NCBI GenBank assembly: GCA_000955785.1 | Contig: JYOD01000081.1 | Location: forward strand, 1 to 42,289 | Source: Burkholderiaceae bacterium 16 | GTDB lineage: Bacteria; Pseudomonadota; Gammaproteobacteria; Burkholderiales; Burkholderiaceae | DNA length: 42,289 nt | Direction of reading: 5' to 3' | In this document: positions 8,154-16,273 of the stretch, one piece after another | Layout of the letters: every line of letters begins with the position of its first letter | Numbering within the stretch: position 1 is the stretch's first letter | Made by a program: the position numbers and the translations under genes | The notes under the pieces: generated by a model | The model's input: only the letters and a program-made list of their open reading frames with translations | The model's database searches: none | What the model was told of the DNA's origin: nothing

Positions 8154-8648
8154 TCAGCGCGCCGCGTCGTCCTTCTGCCCGCCCAGGCGCGGATTGGGAT
8201 ACTCGCACCCGATTTCGACCCGGCCCTTGTACTCCCGGGCGACGATCCACGCGCCGCGCGTGCTTTCCCGGGCCAGGCCGCGGCCGGCCACACCGCGCAG
8301 CCCAAGCTGGCTCGCCACGGCATTGAGGTCAGTGGCATCGGTGATCCCATAGGCGGCGTAGTTGCCAAACTGGTAATCGCCAAAGCGCACGTCCCGCGCC
8401 GCCAGACCGGCGATGGTGACGGCCTTGGGCGCGTGCCATACGGCCGAGGCGAAGCCGCTCAGTTCTTCGTTCTTGTTCCAGCCGGGCAGTCCGTCTTCTT
8501 CGAGCGCATCGACATAGGCGGCCACGCCAGCGGCCGCGCCTTTGCATTCGAGTAGCGCGGGCAGTGGAGGCATGGTTGCCGCGTGGCTGGCGGCCGCGCC
8601 GGAAAGGGGCAGCACGGCGAGGGCGAGACGGAGAAGGGACCTTTTCAT
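8154..8648 (-). CDS. Secreted protein of unknown function
   Basis: A 164-residue protein with a clear Sec signal: basic MKR, hydrophobic LLRLALAVLPLSGAA, and a probable cut after SHA near residue 23. The mature part has two cysteines (C35 in LLECKG and one in EIGCEYPNP near the C-terminus) that could form a disulfide in the periplasm. I do not recognise a named domain; proteins of this kind are typically annotated as hypothetical in Cupriavidus-like genomes, which is an impression rather than a search result. There is no good Shine-Dalgarno before the ATG. The gene converges with the MazG-like gene across a strong hairpin. Confidence 0.65.
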   Translation of the reverse strand: MKRSLLRLALAVLPLSGAAASHAATMPPLPALLECKGAAAGVAAYVDALEEDGLPGWNKNEELSGFASAVWHAPKAVTIAGLAARDVRFGDYQFGNYAAYGITDATDLNAVASQLGLRGVAGRGLARESTRGAWIVAREYKGRVEIGCEYPNPRLGGQKDDAAR

Positions 8649-8949
8649 GTTGTTGTTGGTTTTTTGTTGTGCGGGAAAGCGTGGCGGCGCGCATCAATGC
8701 CTGCCGCCAGGGGGAGCACACCCTAGCGCGATGTGAAGCGGGCCGTCAAGGATTGGGATTGCTCTCCTGCATGGCGCCTCGTCGTCGGGCCAGGGAGCGG
8801 AGAGCGCAGCCAGGATCTGCTTCTGGAGCTTGACGTTGACCGCGCCGAAGCGTAAACGAGATCGACGCCGGGCCCGAGCATCTGGAAGCGGGCTGCGACG
8901 TCCTGTTGCAAACGATGATCGAATCCGCCAACCTGCCATAAAGCCCGTC
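8649..8949. other. Intergenic stretch between divergent genes
   Basis: 301 bases between the secreted-protein gene and the M81 gene. It holds open but unconvincing frames. The stretch from about 8865 to 8940 reads like a protein tail (EAGCDVLLQTMIESANLP, stop) but lacks a start and could be a remnant. No strong promoter is evident. Confidence 0.35.
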
Positions 8950-10431
8950 ATGAAGATCCTGATCGCACGCCTGAACCACGAGACCAATACCTTTTCGCCG
9001 GTGCCGACGCCGCTGTCGTCCTTCGCACCCCGCTATGGCGAAGACGCTTACAGGGCCAGCAAGGGCACGCGCACGGCCATCGGCGCCTTCATCGACCTGG
9101 CGGAAGCGGCGGGCGCCGAACTCGTGGTGCCGGTCGCGGCCGGCGCCAACCCCAGCGGGCGCGTCGCGGCCGATGCCTACACCGCCCTGTGCGATGCCAT
9201 CGTGAGCGCGGCGCCCGGCTGCGATGCGGTGATGCTTGACCTGCACGGCGCCATGGTCGCGGAGAACAGCGACGACGGCGAGGGCGAGTTGCTCGCGCGT
9301 TTGCGCAAGGTGCTGCCCGATGCGCCGATCGCGATTGCGCTGGACCTGCACGGCAACGTCACGAAGGCGATGATGGCGCACGCGGATATCGCCGTCAGCT
9401 TCAAGACCTATCCGCACGTCGACATGTACGAAACCGGCGAGCACGCCGGCCGCCTGCTGATGCGCATGCTGCAGCAACAGATGCGGCCCGCGCTCGCATG
9501 GCGGCGTTTGCCGATGGTGACGCACACGCTGCGCAGCAACACCGGCGAGGGCGCCATGCAGCGCGCGGTGGCGGCGGCCCGGCAGGCCGAGGCCGGTGGC
9601 ATGCTGGCGGTATCGGTGCTGGCCGGTTTCGGGCTGGCGGATATCGCGGCGCCTTGCATCAGCGTGCTGGTGGTGGCCGATGGCGATGCCGCGGCGGCAC
9701 AAGCCGTGGCGGACAAGCTCGCGGCGCAGATCTGGAACGAGCGAGCCGGCTTCGTCTATGAAAGCGAGCCGCTGGCGGACTCCATTGCGTGTGCCGCGCA
9801 ACTGGCGGCTGCCGACGGCAAGGGGCCGGTGCTGTTGCTGGACCACGGCGACAACTGCATGTCCGGCGGCACCTGCGACGATATGGCGGTGCTGCGGGAA
9901 GCGCTGCGCCAGGGCCTGTCCGGCATCGCGGTGGGGCCGGTGTGCGACCCGCAGGCGGTGGCCGCGCTGATCGAAGCCGGCGTGGGCGCCAGCGTCACGT
10001 TGCCGGTGGGCAACAAGGTGCCGCTTAGCCAGCTTGGCGTCTATCCCGCGCCGCTGACACTGAGCGGGCGCGTCGCTGCCATCAGCGACGGCGAATACGT
10101 GATCAGCGGTCCTACCTACCCCGGCCTGCGCATCCGCATGGGCCGCACCGCGCTGCTCGATACCGGCGCGGCGCAGGTGGTGGTGACGGAGACGCCGCAA
10201 GAACACTGGGACCTCGGCATTTTCACCCACATCGGCGTGGACCCGCTGACGCAGCGCTTCCTGCTGCTGAAATCGCGCATGTACTGCCGCCCGGTATTCG
10301 TGCCGATCGCAAAGGCTGTGGTCGAGTGCGATGGCGGCGGTGTGACGAGTTCGCGCTACGCGCAGTTCCCGTTTCAGCGGCTGGCGCGGCCGGTGTATCC
10401 GCTGGATGCGGATGTCGCCTGGCGCGCATAG
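8950..10431 (+). CDS. M81 family metallopeptidase (MlrC/microcystinase family)
   Basis: A 493-residue protein with the two-part structure of the family: an N-terminal DUF1485 region and a C-terminal MlrC region. Likely metal-site motifs are NHETNTFSP at 9-17, MLDLHGAM and ALDLHGN around residues 96-140, and SFKTYPHVDMYETGEHAG. MlrC of Sphingomonas cleaves linear microcystin products, but most relatives in soil bacteria have no known substrate and sit beside transport or amide-catabolism genes. I chose ATG 8950 because MKILIARLNHETNTF is the normal family beginning; the frame is open for 40 codons upstream but that part is arginine-rich and not family-like. It converges on the GntR regulator. 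Confidence 0.85.
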   Translation: MKILIARLNHETNTFSPVPTPLSSFAPRYGEDAYRASKGTRTAIGAFIDLAEAAGAELVVPVAAGANPSGRVAADAYTALCDAIVSAAPGCDAVMLDLHGAMVAENSDDGEGELLARLRKVLPDAPIAIALDLHGNVTKAMMAHADIAVSFKTYPHVDMYETGEHAGRLLMRMLQQQMRPALAWRRLPMVTHTLRSNTGEGAMQRAVAAARQAEAGGMLAVSVLAGFGLADIAAPCISVLVVADGDAAAAQAVADKLAAQIWNERAGFVYESEPLADSIACAAQLAAADGKGPVLLLDHGDNCMSGGTCDDMAVLREALRQGLSGIAVGPVCDPQAVAALIEAGVGASVTLPVGNKVPLSQLGVYPAPLTLSGRVAAISDGEYVISGPTYPGLRIRMGRTALLDTGAAQVVVTETPQEHWDLGIFTHIGVDPLTQRFLLLKSRMYCRPVFVPIAKAVVECDGGGVTSSRYAQFPFQRLARPVYPLDADVAWRA

Positions 10432-10510
10432 CCGCGGATTGCTGTCGGGGCGCCGCCCTATCCATGCCTTAGCGCGCGCTGGCGAACCGCCTGTGCCGGC
10501 GCGTGCAGGT

Positions 10511-11293
10511 TCAGGCGGGGCGCCTTGTGCCAGCGGCGCGTGAGCGCCGCGCAGTTGCTGGCGCCGGCTTGTCCGGGCCGGATGCAGGTTCATCGAACGC
10601 ATCGGCCGCCAGCAGCACGCCCGCGGAGACGATGTATTCCGCCGCGCTTTCAATATCCCCTTGCAGTGCGGCCCTTGCCGCCACGCCATCCTTGCGCTTG
10701 AGCGCAGCGACAAGCCGCGCGTGATGATTGACGGCCACCTGCTCGCCCACGCGGCGCGAGCCGGAGCGAAGGTCGTGATTCAGGATCGGGCCGATGCGCA
10801 GCCATAGCGCTTCGATCATCTGCAAAAGCATCGGCATGCCCGCGCCCTTGTAGACGGCGAAATGCAATTCCTTGTTGACGGAGATCAGCCGCGAGCTGTC
10901 CGGCCTGGACCGTGCCATCTCTTCCGCGAAGCGGTCGTGCAGGGCAGTGATCTGCACGATCGCGGCATCGCTCAGGCGCTCGGCCGCCTGCTCCGTCGCC
11001 AGCCCTTCCAGGTTGACCCGGATGCTGGTGATCTCCCGGAACTGGCTCACGCTCATGACCGGCACGCGCAGCGCGCGGTTCGGCGTCAGTTCCAGCGCCT
11101 GCTCCGCCACCAGCCGGTGGACCGCTTCGCGCACCGGCATCACGCTCACGCCCAGCGCAGCGGCGGTGCTGCGCAGCGAGATCTGTTCGCCGGGCATCAT
11201 GTGGCCGCTGATCAACAGCTCTCTCAATTGCGCATAGACGTCTGCACTCAGCGTCTGGCGCTTCAAAGGGGTCACAAGTTCGGGTAGGGACAT
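10511..11293 (-). CDS. GntR family transcriptional regulator, FCD (FadR-type) subgroup
   Basis: A 260-residue regulator. The winged helix (about residues 10-75) contains LRSTAAALGVSVMPVREAVHRL, the GntR recognition region. The all-helical FCD ligand domain follows (EITSIRVNLEGLATEQAAERL...LHFAVYKGAGMPMLLQMIEALWLRIGPIL...NHHARLVAALKRKD), with the usual Asp/His metal or carboxylate-binding positions. I start at MSLPELV (11293) rather than six residues upstream. It is transcribed divergently from the SDR-BKACE-MFS genes, and a 16-bp perfect palindrome lies between them, so it most likely represses that operon until a substrate-derived acid binds. The C-terminal tail is Ala/Arg/Pro-rich and probably disordered. 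Confidence 0.88.
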   Translation of the reverse strand: MSLPELVTPLKRQTLSADVYAQLRELLISGHMMPGEQISLRSTAAALGVSVMPVREAVHRLVAEQALELTPNRALRVPVMSVSQFREITSIRVNLEGLATEQAAERLSDAAIVQITALHDRFAEEMARSRPDSSRLISVNKELHFAVYKGAGMPMLLQMIEALWLRIGPILNHDLRSGSRRVGEQVAVNHHARLVAALKRKDGVAARAALQGDIESAAEYIVSAGVLLAADAFDEPASGPDKPAPATARRSRAAGTRRPA

Positions 11294-11330
11294 GCGGAAA
11301 TCATAGCACATAGGGTATTCCCGATTTGCG

Positions 11331-11346
11331 ATCTGTGATCACAGAT
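11331..11346. promoter_or_regulatory. Predicted GntR operator in the divergent intergenic region
   Basis: ATCTGTGATCACAGAT is a perfect 16-bp palindrome. A -10-like TATAAC (11346-11351) directed at the SDR gene starts on its last base, so a bound dimer would block RNA polymerase. Location between regulator and target fits FCD-type autoregulation. Confidence 0.7.
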
Positions 11347-11397
11347 ATAACATGGCGCCAATAGAGGAATATCGCCTCATGGATGGAGCTGACGAAT

Positions 11398-12180
11398 ATG
11401 TGGAATGACAACTCTCTGGCGGGCAAGCGGGTCCTGGTGACCGCGGGCGCTGACGGCATCGGCCTGGAAATCACCCGCGCCTTCGCGCAGGCGGGCGCCA
11501 GCGTGCTCGTGTGCGATGTCCAGGGCGCCAGCCTTGAGCGGCTGGCGGCCGAGTTGCCGGCGGTGCATGGCTGCCGGGCCGACGTGTCGGGCGAGGCCGA
11601 CGTGGCGGCGTTGTTCGAGACCGTCGACCGCACCCTCGGCGGCCTGGACGTACTCGTGAACAACGCCGGCGTGGCGGGCCCCACCGGCGGCGTGGAGACC
11701 CTGGCGCTGGCTGACTGGGAGCGCACGCTCGCGGTCAATATCACCGGCCAGTTCCTGTGCACCCGCCTGGCGGTGCCGCGCCTTCGCCGGGGAAATAACG
11801 CCGCCATCGTCAACCTGTCGTCGGCTGCCGGCCACCTGGGCATGCCCGGGCGCTCGGTCTACTCGGCGTCCAAGTGGGCGGTGATCGGCTTCACCAAATC
11901 GCTGGCGCTGGAACTCGGCGCGGACGGCATCCGCGTGAATGCCATCCTGCCCGGCGCGGTCGATGGCCCGCGCATTCGCGCGGTCATCGCGGCAAAGGCC
12001 GAAGCGCTGGGCAAGCCGCTGGAGGAAGTCACGCGCGCCTACACCTCGCAAGCCGCGCTGGGGCGCATGGTGACCGCGCGCGACATCGCCAACATGGTGC
12101 TGTTCGCGTCCAGCGACCTGGCCGCCAACGTCACCGGCCAGGAACTGGTGGTCGATGGCCTGACGCAAGCCCTTAGCTGA
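11398..12180 (+). CDS. SDR family NAD(P)-dependent oxidoreductase
   Basis: A 260-residue classical short-chain dehydrogenase. The cofactor motif is TAGADGIG (15-22), a variant of TGxxxGIG. NNAG follows, and the catalytic Ser in NLSSAAG and Tyr-x3-Lys in YSASK are intact; the ending GQELVVDGLTQ is usual. An acidic residue at the end of the second strand (VLVCDVQ) predicts NAD rather than NADP. ATG 11398 has GGAG 9 bases before it and is preferred over 11383. It begins an operon with BKACE and an MFS importer; I infer that it oxidises a 3-hydroxy acid to the 3-keto acid that the next enzyme cleaves, much as carnitine is handled elsewhere. The real substrate is unknown. Confidence 0.85.
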   Translation: MWNDNSLAGKRVLVTAGADGIGLEITRAFAQAGASVLVCDVQGASLERLAAELPAVHGCRADVSGEADVAALFETVDRTLGGLDVLVNNAGVAGPTGGVETLALADWERTLAVNITGQFLCTRLAVPRLRRGNNAAIVNLSSAAGHLGMPGRSVYSASKWAVIGFTKSLALELGADGIRVNAILPGAVDGPRIRAVIAAKAEALGKPLEEVTRAYTSQAALGRMVTARDIANMVLFASSDLAANVTGQELVVDGLTQALS

Positions 12181-12218
12181 GCGCACCTCCCACTAACCGA
12201 TTTCATACGGAGCCCGCC

Positions 12219-13151
12219 ATGGCAGCCCGATCCAAAGCCATCATCACCTGCGCCCCTACCGGCGCGATCCACACGCCCAGCATGTCGCCGTACCTGCCGG
12301 TGACCGCCGACGAAATCGCGGCTGCCGCCATCGACGCGGCCAAGGCAGGCGCGGCCATCCTGCACCTGCACGCGCGCGATCCGAAGGACGGGCGGCCGTC
12401 GCAGGATCCGGAGCTGTTCCGGCCGTTCCTGTCGAAGATCAAGTCCGCCACCAATGCCGTGATCAACATCACCACCGGCGGCAGCCCCCACATGACCGTG
12501 GAGGAGCGCATGCTCCCCGCCACCACCTTCAAGCCGGAACTGGCATCGCTGAACATGGGCTCGATGAATTTCGGCCTGTTCCCGATGCTGGATCGCTTCA
12601 AGGAGTTCACGCACGAATGGGAGCGCGAGCATCTGGAGAACAGCCGCAACCTGATCTTCAAGAACACCTTCAGCGATATCGAGAACATCCTGAAGATCGG
12701 CAACGCCAACGGCACGCGCTTCGAGTTCGAGTGCTATGACATCAGCCACCTGAACAACCTGAAGCATTTCCTGGATCGCGGGCTGGTCAAGGCGCCCGTG
12801 TTCGTACAGTCGGTGTTCGGCATCCTGGGCGGCATCGGCGGCGATCCGGAAGACCTGATGCATATGCACCGGACCGCGAACCGGTTGTTCGGTGACCAGT
12901 ACCGCTGGTCCATCCTCGGCGCCGGGCGCAACCAGATTCCGCTGGCCACCATCGGCGCGGCGATGGGCGCCAACGTGCGGGTCGGCCTGGAGGATTCGCT
13001 GTGGATCGGCCCCGGCCGGCTGGCGGCTTCGAGCGCCGAGCAGGTGCTGCGCATCCGCAGCGTGCTGGAAGCGTTGAACATCGATGTCGCGACGCCCGAC
13101 GAGGCACGCGAGATCCTCGGCCTGAAGGGCGCGGACAACGTGGCGTTCTGA
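12219..13151 (+). CDS. Beta-keto acid cleavage enzyme (BKACE, DUF849) 1
   Basis: A 310-residue TIM-barrel enzyme of the BKACE family (type member Kce), which uses acetyl-CoA to split a beta-keto acid into acetoacetate and an acyl-CoA. The Zn ligands H49 and H51 (LHLHARDP) and the later Glu in VRVGLEDSLW are in place. CAPTGAIHTPSMSPYLP, INITTGGSPHMT and FVQSVFGILGGIGG are also characteristic of the family. It lies 38 bases after the SDR gene and 87 bases before the transporter start. The GSPHMTVEERM segment and overall size place it in the group commonly annotated 3-keto-5-aminohexanoate cleavage protein, but substrate cannot be assigned from this. Confidence 0.9.
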   Translation: MAARSKAIITCAPTGAIHTPSMSPYLPVTADEIAAAAIDAAKAGAAILHLHARDPKDGRPSQDPELFRPFLSKIKSATNAVINITTGGSPHMTVEERMLPATTFKPELASLNMGSMNFGLFPMLDRFKEFTHEWEREHLENSRNLIFKNTFSDIENILKIGNANGTRFEFECYDISHLNNLKHFLDRGLVKAPVFVQSVFGILGGIGGDPEDLMHMHRTANRLFGDQYRWSILGAGRNQIPLATIGAAMGANVRVGLEDSLWIGPGRLAASSAEQVLRIRSVLEALNIDVATPDEAREILGLKGADNVAF

Positions 13152-13238
13152 GTGCCGGCGCCGCCTTGCGCGGCGCCACGCTGCTGTTGCTGTTGCCTTC
13201 GAAAACAAAACATATACCGCCGACAGGAGACACCATTC

Positions 13239-14558
13239 ATGTCTACCACCTATGTGCAAACCGCACGAGAAGCGCCGCTTGCCGATCAGCGCTCGCTGAA
13301 CGCGCTGCTGTTCAGGAAGCTGATGCCGCTGCTGGTGCTGGCTTATGTGATCAGCTTCCTCGATCGCACCAATATCGCGCTGGCGAAGAGCCACATCGCG
13401 GTCGACCTGGGTATCTCCGCGGCGGCTTACGGCCTGGGCGCGGGCTTGTTCTTTCTCAGCTACGCGCTGCTGGAAGTGCCCAGCAACCTGATCATGCACA
13501 AGGTGGGGGCGCGCTTCTGGATCACGCGCATCATGATCACCTGGGGATTGCTGTCCACAGGCATGGCCTTTGTCAGCGGCGAGACCTCGTTCTACGTGAT
13601 GCGCCTGTTGCTCGGCGCGGCGGAAGCGGGCCTGTTCCCCGGCGTGATGCTTTACCTGACCTACTGGTTTGGCCGCAAGGAGAGGGCACGCGCGACCGGG
13701 TACTTCCTGCTGGGCGTATGCATCGCCAATATCCTGAGCGGACCGCTCGGCGGCGCGCTGCTGCAAATGGACGGCGTGCTGGGCTGGCGCGGCTGGCAGT
13801 GGATGTTCGTCCTGGAAGGCCTGCCGGCGGTGGCGTTCGCATTTGTCGTGTGGAAGAAGCTGCCGGACGGCCCCGCCACCGCGACCTGGCTGTCGCCCGA
13901 AGAATCCCGCGAGGTGGAACGCCGCCTGGCGGCGGAGCAAGCCGAGGAAGCGGCCGCCGGGCACGTCGGGCATTCGTTCCGGGGCTGCCTGGCCGATCGC
14001 CAGATCTGGCTCGCGATCTTCGTGTACTTCTGCCACCAGATCAGCATCTACACCGTGATCTTCTTCCTGCCGGGCATTATCGGCACCTATGGCAAGCTGT
14101 CGCCGCTGCAAATCGGCCTGCTCAATTCCGTGCCGTGGATCGCGGCGGCCATCGGCGCGGCGGCGCTGCCGCGCTTCGCCAGCAACCCGCGGCGCTGCCG
14201 CCGCATGCTGATCGCAGGGCTAGCCGTCATGTCCGCCGGCCTGCTGCTCGCGGCCTATGCCGGCCCGGTGGTGGCCATGGTGGGCTTCAGCCTGACGGCA
14301 TCGATGTTCTTTGTGGTGCAGTCGGTCATCTTCCTCTTTCCGTCGTCCCGTCTTGCCGGCGTGGCGCTGGCTGGCGGGCTGGCGCTGGTCAACACCTGCG
14401 GGCTGGTCGGCGGCTTTATCGGCCCGTCGGTGATGGGGGTGATCGAGCAGACCACGGGCAGTACGAAGAACGGCCTGCTGATCATCGCGGGGATGCTGGT
14501 GCTGGCTGCGATTGCCAGCACCCGGCTGCGCCAGGGTCAGGAAGGGAAGGCCGCCTGA
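13239..14558 (+). CDS. MFS transporter, anion:cation symporter (ACS) type
   Basis: A 439-residue, 12-helix major facilitator. The first helix YVISFLDRTNIALAKSHI and the loop WFGRKERARATGYF are typical of the ACS (phthalate/tartrate/glucarate) family, which takes up organic anions with protons. AGGAGA lies 9 bases before ATG 13239, and I prefer this start to the earlier TTG-type frame opening. As the last gene of the SDR-BKACE operon it most likely imports the hydroxy or keto acid those enzymes degrade. The central loop (about 200-225) is charged and Ala/Glu-rich as usual. A 10-bp hairpin lies 56 bases after the stop. Confidence 0.88.
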   Translation: MSTTYVQTAREAPLADQRSLNALLFRKLMPLLVLAYVISFLDRTNIALAKSHIAVDLGISAAAYGLGAGLFFLSYALLEVPSNLIMHKVGARFWITRIMITWGLLSTGMAFVSGETSFYVMRLLLGAAEAGLFPGVMLYLTYWFGRKERARATGYFLLGVCIANILSGPLGGALLQMDGVLGWRGWQWMFVLEGLPAVAFAFVVWKKLPDGPATATWLSPEESREVERRLAAEQAEEAAAGHVGHSFRGCLADRQIWLAIFVYFCHQISIYTVIFFLPGIIGTYGKLSPLQIGLLNSVPWIAAAIGAAALPRFASNPRRCRRMLIAGLAVMSAGLLLAAYAGPVVAMVGFSLTASMFFVVQSVIFLFPSSRLAGVALAGGLALVNTCGLVGGFIGPSVMGVIEQTTGSTKNGLLIIAGMLVLAAIASTRLRQGQEGKAA

Positions 14559-14614
14559 AGCGTGTTGCATTGCGGGATGCGCACGGTGTGACCGATAGTG
14601 CATCCGTTCCGGGT

Positions 14615-14642
14615 GGGGAGTGCGATCGCACGCGCACTCCCC
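14615..14642 (+). terminator. Hairpin downstream of the SDR-BKACE-MFS operon
   Basis: GGGGAGTGCG (14615-14624) pairs with CGCACTCCCC (14633-14642) around 8 bases. The stem is strong but no T-run follows, so it may be a Rho-assisted end or an RNA 3' stabiliser. Confidence 0.45.
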
Positions 14643-14708
14643 GCAGGATTTCCTACACTGCAAGACGTTCGCATACTCCGCCAGCGGTCCCCTCGCTAGC
14701 CTGCAACC

Positions 14709-14978
14709 ATGCCACGTCTTGTCTTTGCCGCCGCCATCCAGCGCCATGTCCCCAGCCCGGAACGCGAAGTCTGCGCGGCTACCGTGTGTGCCGCGCTGGA
14801 ACTGGCTTTCAGTGAGCAGCCGGAACTGCGCGGCTATATCCTGGACGACCAGGGGCAGTTGCGCCGGCACCTGGCGGTGTTTGTCGATGGCTCCGCCATC
14901 CGCGACCGCCGCCGCCTGAGCGACCGCGTGGGCGAGAGCAGCCAGATCTTTGTGGTGCAGGCGCTGTCTGGCGGTTGA
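14709..14978 (+). CDS. MoaD/ThiS family ubiquitin-like protein
   Basis: An 89-residue beta-grasp protein that ends in Gly-Gly, as required for sulfur-carrier or ubiquitin-like activation at the C-terminus. The strands LVFAAAIQRHV and VFVDGSAIRD, and FVVQALSGG at the end, follow the MoaD pattern. No other molybdopterin gene (moaE, moeB) is nearby. Instead, 59 bases downstream lies a BNR-repeat protein, so it is probably not the housekeeping MoaD but a paralog with another acceptor. No Shine-Dalgarno is visible before the ATG. An activating E1-like enzyme would have to come from elsewhere in the genome. Confidence 0.8.
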   Translation: MPRLVFAAAIQRHVPSPEREVCAATVCAALELAFSEQPELRGYILDDQGQLRRHLAVFVDGSAIRDRRRLSDRVGESSQIFVVQALSGG

Positions 14979-15037
14979 CAGCGCAAGCTGCCGTTGGCAA
15001 CAGGCAGACAACAGGCCGCTGAAGACAGGAGCCCAGC

Positions 15038-16216
15038 ATGGACGATCAGCTTCTCGTTGGCACGCGCAAGGGCTTGCTCATCTTGCTGCGCGACAGCGCC
15101 GGCAACTGGCGGCAGGAGTCGGTGCATTTCCTGGGCGAGCCGGTCAGCATGGTGCTGGCCGATCCGCGTGACGGCAACTTGTACGCCGCACTCAACCTCG
15201 GGCACTTTGGCGTCAAGCTGTGGCGGCGCAGGGCGCACGGCACGGAGTGGGGCGTGTGCTCGGTGCCGGCTTATCCGCCTCAGCCGGAGCCGGATCGTCG
15301 CCACGAATCCGCACCCGACGGCGTACCCGCCGCTGCGCGAACGGGAGATAAGGCGGAGGCCAGCCCGCCCGCCCCGGTGCCATGGTCCTTGCAGCAGATC
15401 TGGTCGATGGAAGCTGGCGGCACCGATGAACCCGGCGTGCTGTGGGTTGGCACCCTGCCGGGCGGGTTGTTCCGCTCCGGCGACGGCGGTGCGACCTGGG
15501 CACTGAACCGTCCGCTCTGGGACCGCCCCGAACGCAGCGAGTGGTTCGGCGGTGGCTACGATGTGCCGGGAATCCATTCAATCTGCGTGGATCCGCGCGA
15601 CAGCCACCATGTCACGGTTGCCGTATCGTGCGGCGGTGTCTGGCAGACCCGGGACGGCGGCAAGAGCTGGAGCTGCACCGCCAGCGGCATGGTGGCCGAC
15701 TACATGCCGCCGGAGCGGCGCGAGGACGGCAATATCCAGGACCCGCACCGCCTGGTGCAATGCGCCGGTCATCCGAATGCCATGTGGGTGCAGCATCATG
15801 GCGGCATCTTCCGCTCCGGCGATGGCGGCACGCACTGGCAACGTTTGCATGCCCAGCCGTCGAGCTTCGGCTTTGCCGTGGCTGCGCATCCGCGCCGGCC
15901 CAATACCGCGTGGTTCGTGCCGGCGGTGAAGGACGAGTGCCGCGTGCCGGTGGACGGCAGGCTGGTGGTCACGCGCACGCGCGACGGCGGGGCCAGCTTC
16001 GATGTATTCTCCGACGGACTGCCCGACGCGCCGGCCTATGACCTGGTCTACCGGCACTGCCTGGCGGTGGACCATAGCGGCGACCGCCTCGCCATGGGCT
16101 CCACCACCGGCGGCTTGTGGATCTCGGAGAGCGGCGGGGAACGCTGGAAGCTGTTCTCGGCGCATCTGCCGCCGATTTACTGCGTGCGCTTCTCCCAAGT
16201 CTTTCCCGCGCACTGA
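15038..16216 (+). CDS. BNR/YVTN-type beta-propeller protein, sialidase-like fold
   Basis: A 392-residue protein with repeated Asp-box-like turns: SGDGGATWAL, TRDGGKSWSC, SGDGGTHWQR and TRDGGASFDV. These occur in sialidase-type and photosystem assembly (Ycf48-like) beta-propellers. There is no signal peptide (MDDQLLVGTRKGLLIL starts straight into a propeller strand), so it acts in the cytoplasm, which argues against a true sialidase. The insert at about residues 88-115 is Pro/Ala-rich and likely disordered. AGGAG precedes the ATG. It follows the MoaD-like gene by 59 bases; I infer that the two work together, but the task is unknown. Confidence 0.78.
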   Translation: MDDQLLVGTRKGLLILLRDSAGNWRQESVHFLGEPVSMVLADPRDGNLYAALNLGHFGVKLWRRRAHGTEWGVCSVPAYPPQPEPDRRHESAPDGVPAAARTGDKAEASPPAPVPWSLQQIWSMEAGGTDEPGVLWVGTLPGGLFRSGDGGATWALNRPLWDRPERSEWFGGGYDVPGIHSICVDPRDSHHVTVAVSCGGVWQTRDGGKSWSCTASGMVADYMPPERREDGNIQDPHRLVQCAGHPNAMWVQHHGGIFRSGDGGTHWQRLHAQPSSFGFAVAAHPRRPNTAWFVPAVKDECRVPVDGRLVVTRTRDGGASFDVFSDGLPDAPAYDLVYRHCLAVDHSGDRLAMGSTTGGLWISESGGERWKLFSAHLPPIYCVRFSQVFPAH

Positions 16217-16273
16217 CGCTGTCGGGCGATAGTTCGGCTGATGGATCGACTGCCAGACAAAGGATGCGAACGC

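Noticed and set aside
8865..8940. Protein-like tail ending ESANLP in the gap before the M81 gene
   Set aside because: No start codon or ribosome site and a stop codon shortly upstream; it may be a remnant but cannot be identified.
8830..8949. 40-codon N-terminal extension of the M81 peptidase
   Set aside because: It is arginine-rich and unlike the family; MKILIARLNHETNTF is the normal N-terminus.
12039..14111. Long minus-strand open frame of about 690 codons
   Set aside because: It lies antisense to SDR, BKACE and MFS genes that carry complete family motifs and ribosome sites.
13001..14815. Long plus-strand frame across the BKACE and MFS genes
   Set aside because: It runs out of frame through both real genes and has low-complexity composition.
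14709..14978. Assignment as housekeeping moaD
   Set aside because: No moaE, moaB or moeB genes are nearby and the linked gene is a BNR propeller.
15038..16216. Assignment of the BNR protein as a sialidase
   Set aside because: There is no signal peptide or recognisable sialidase Arg triad; only the Asp-box repeats are shared.
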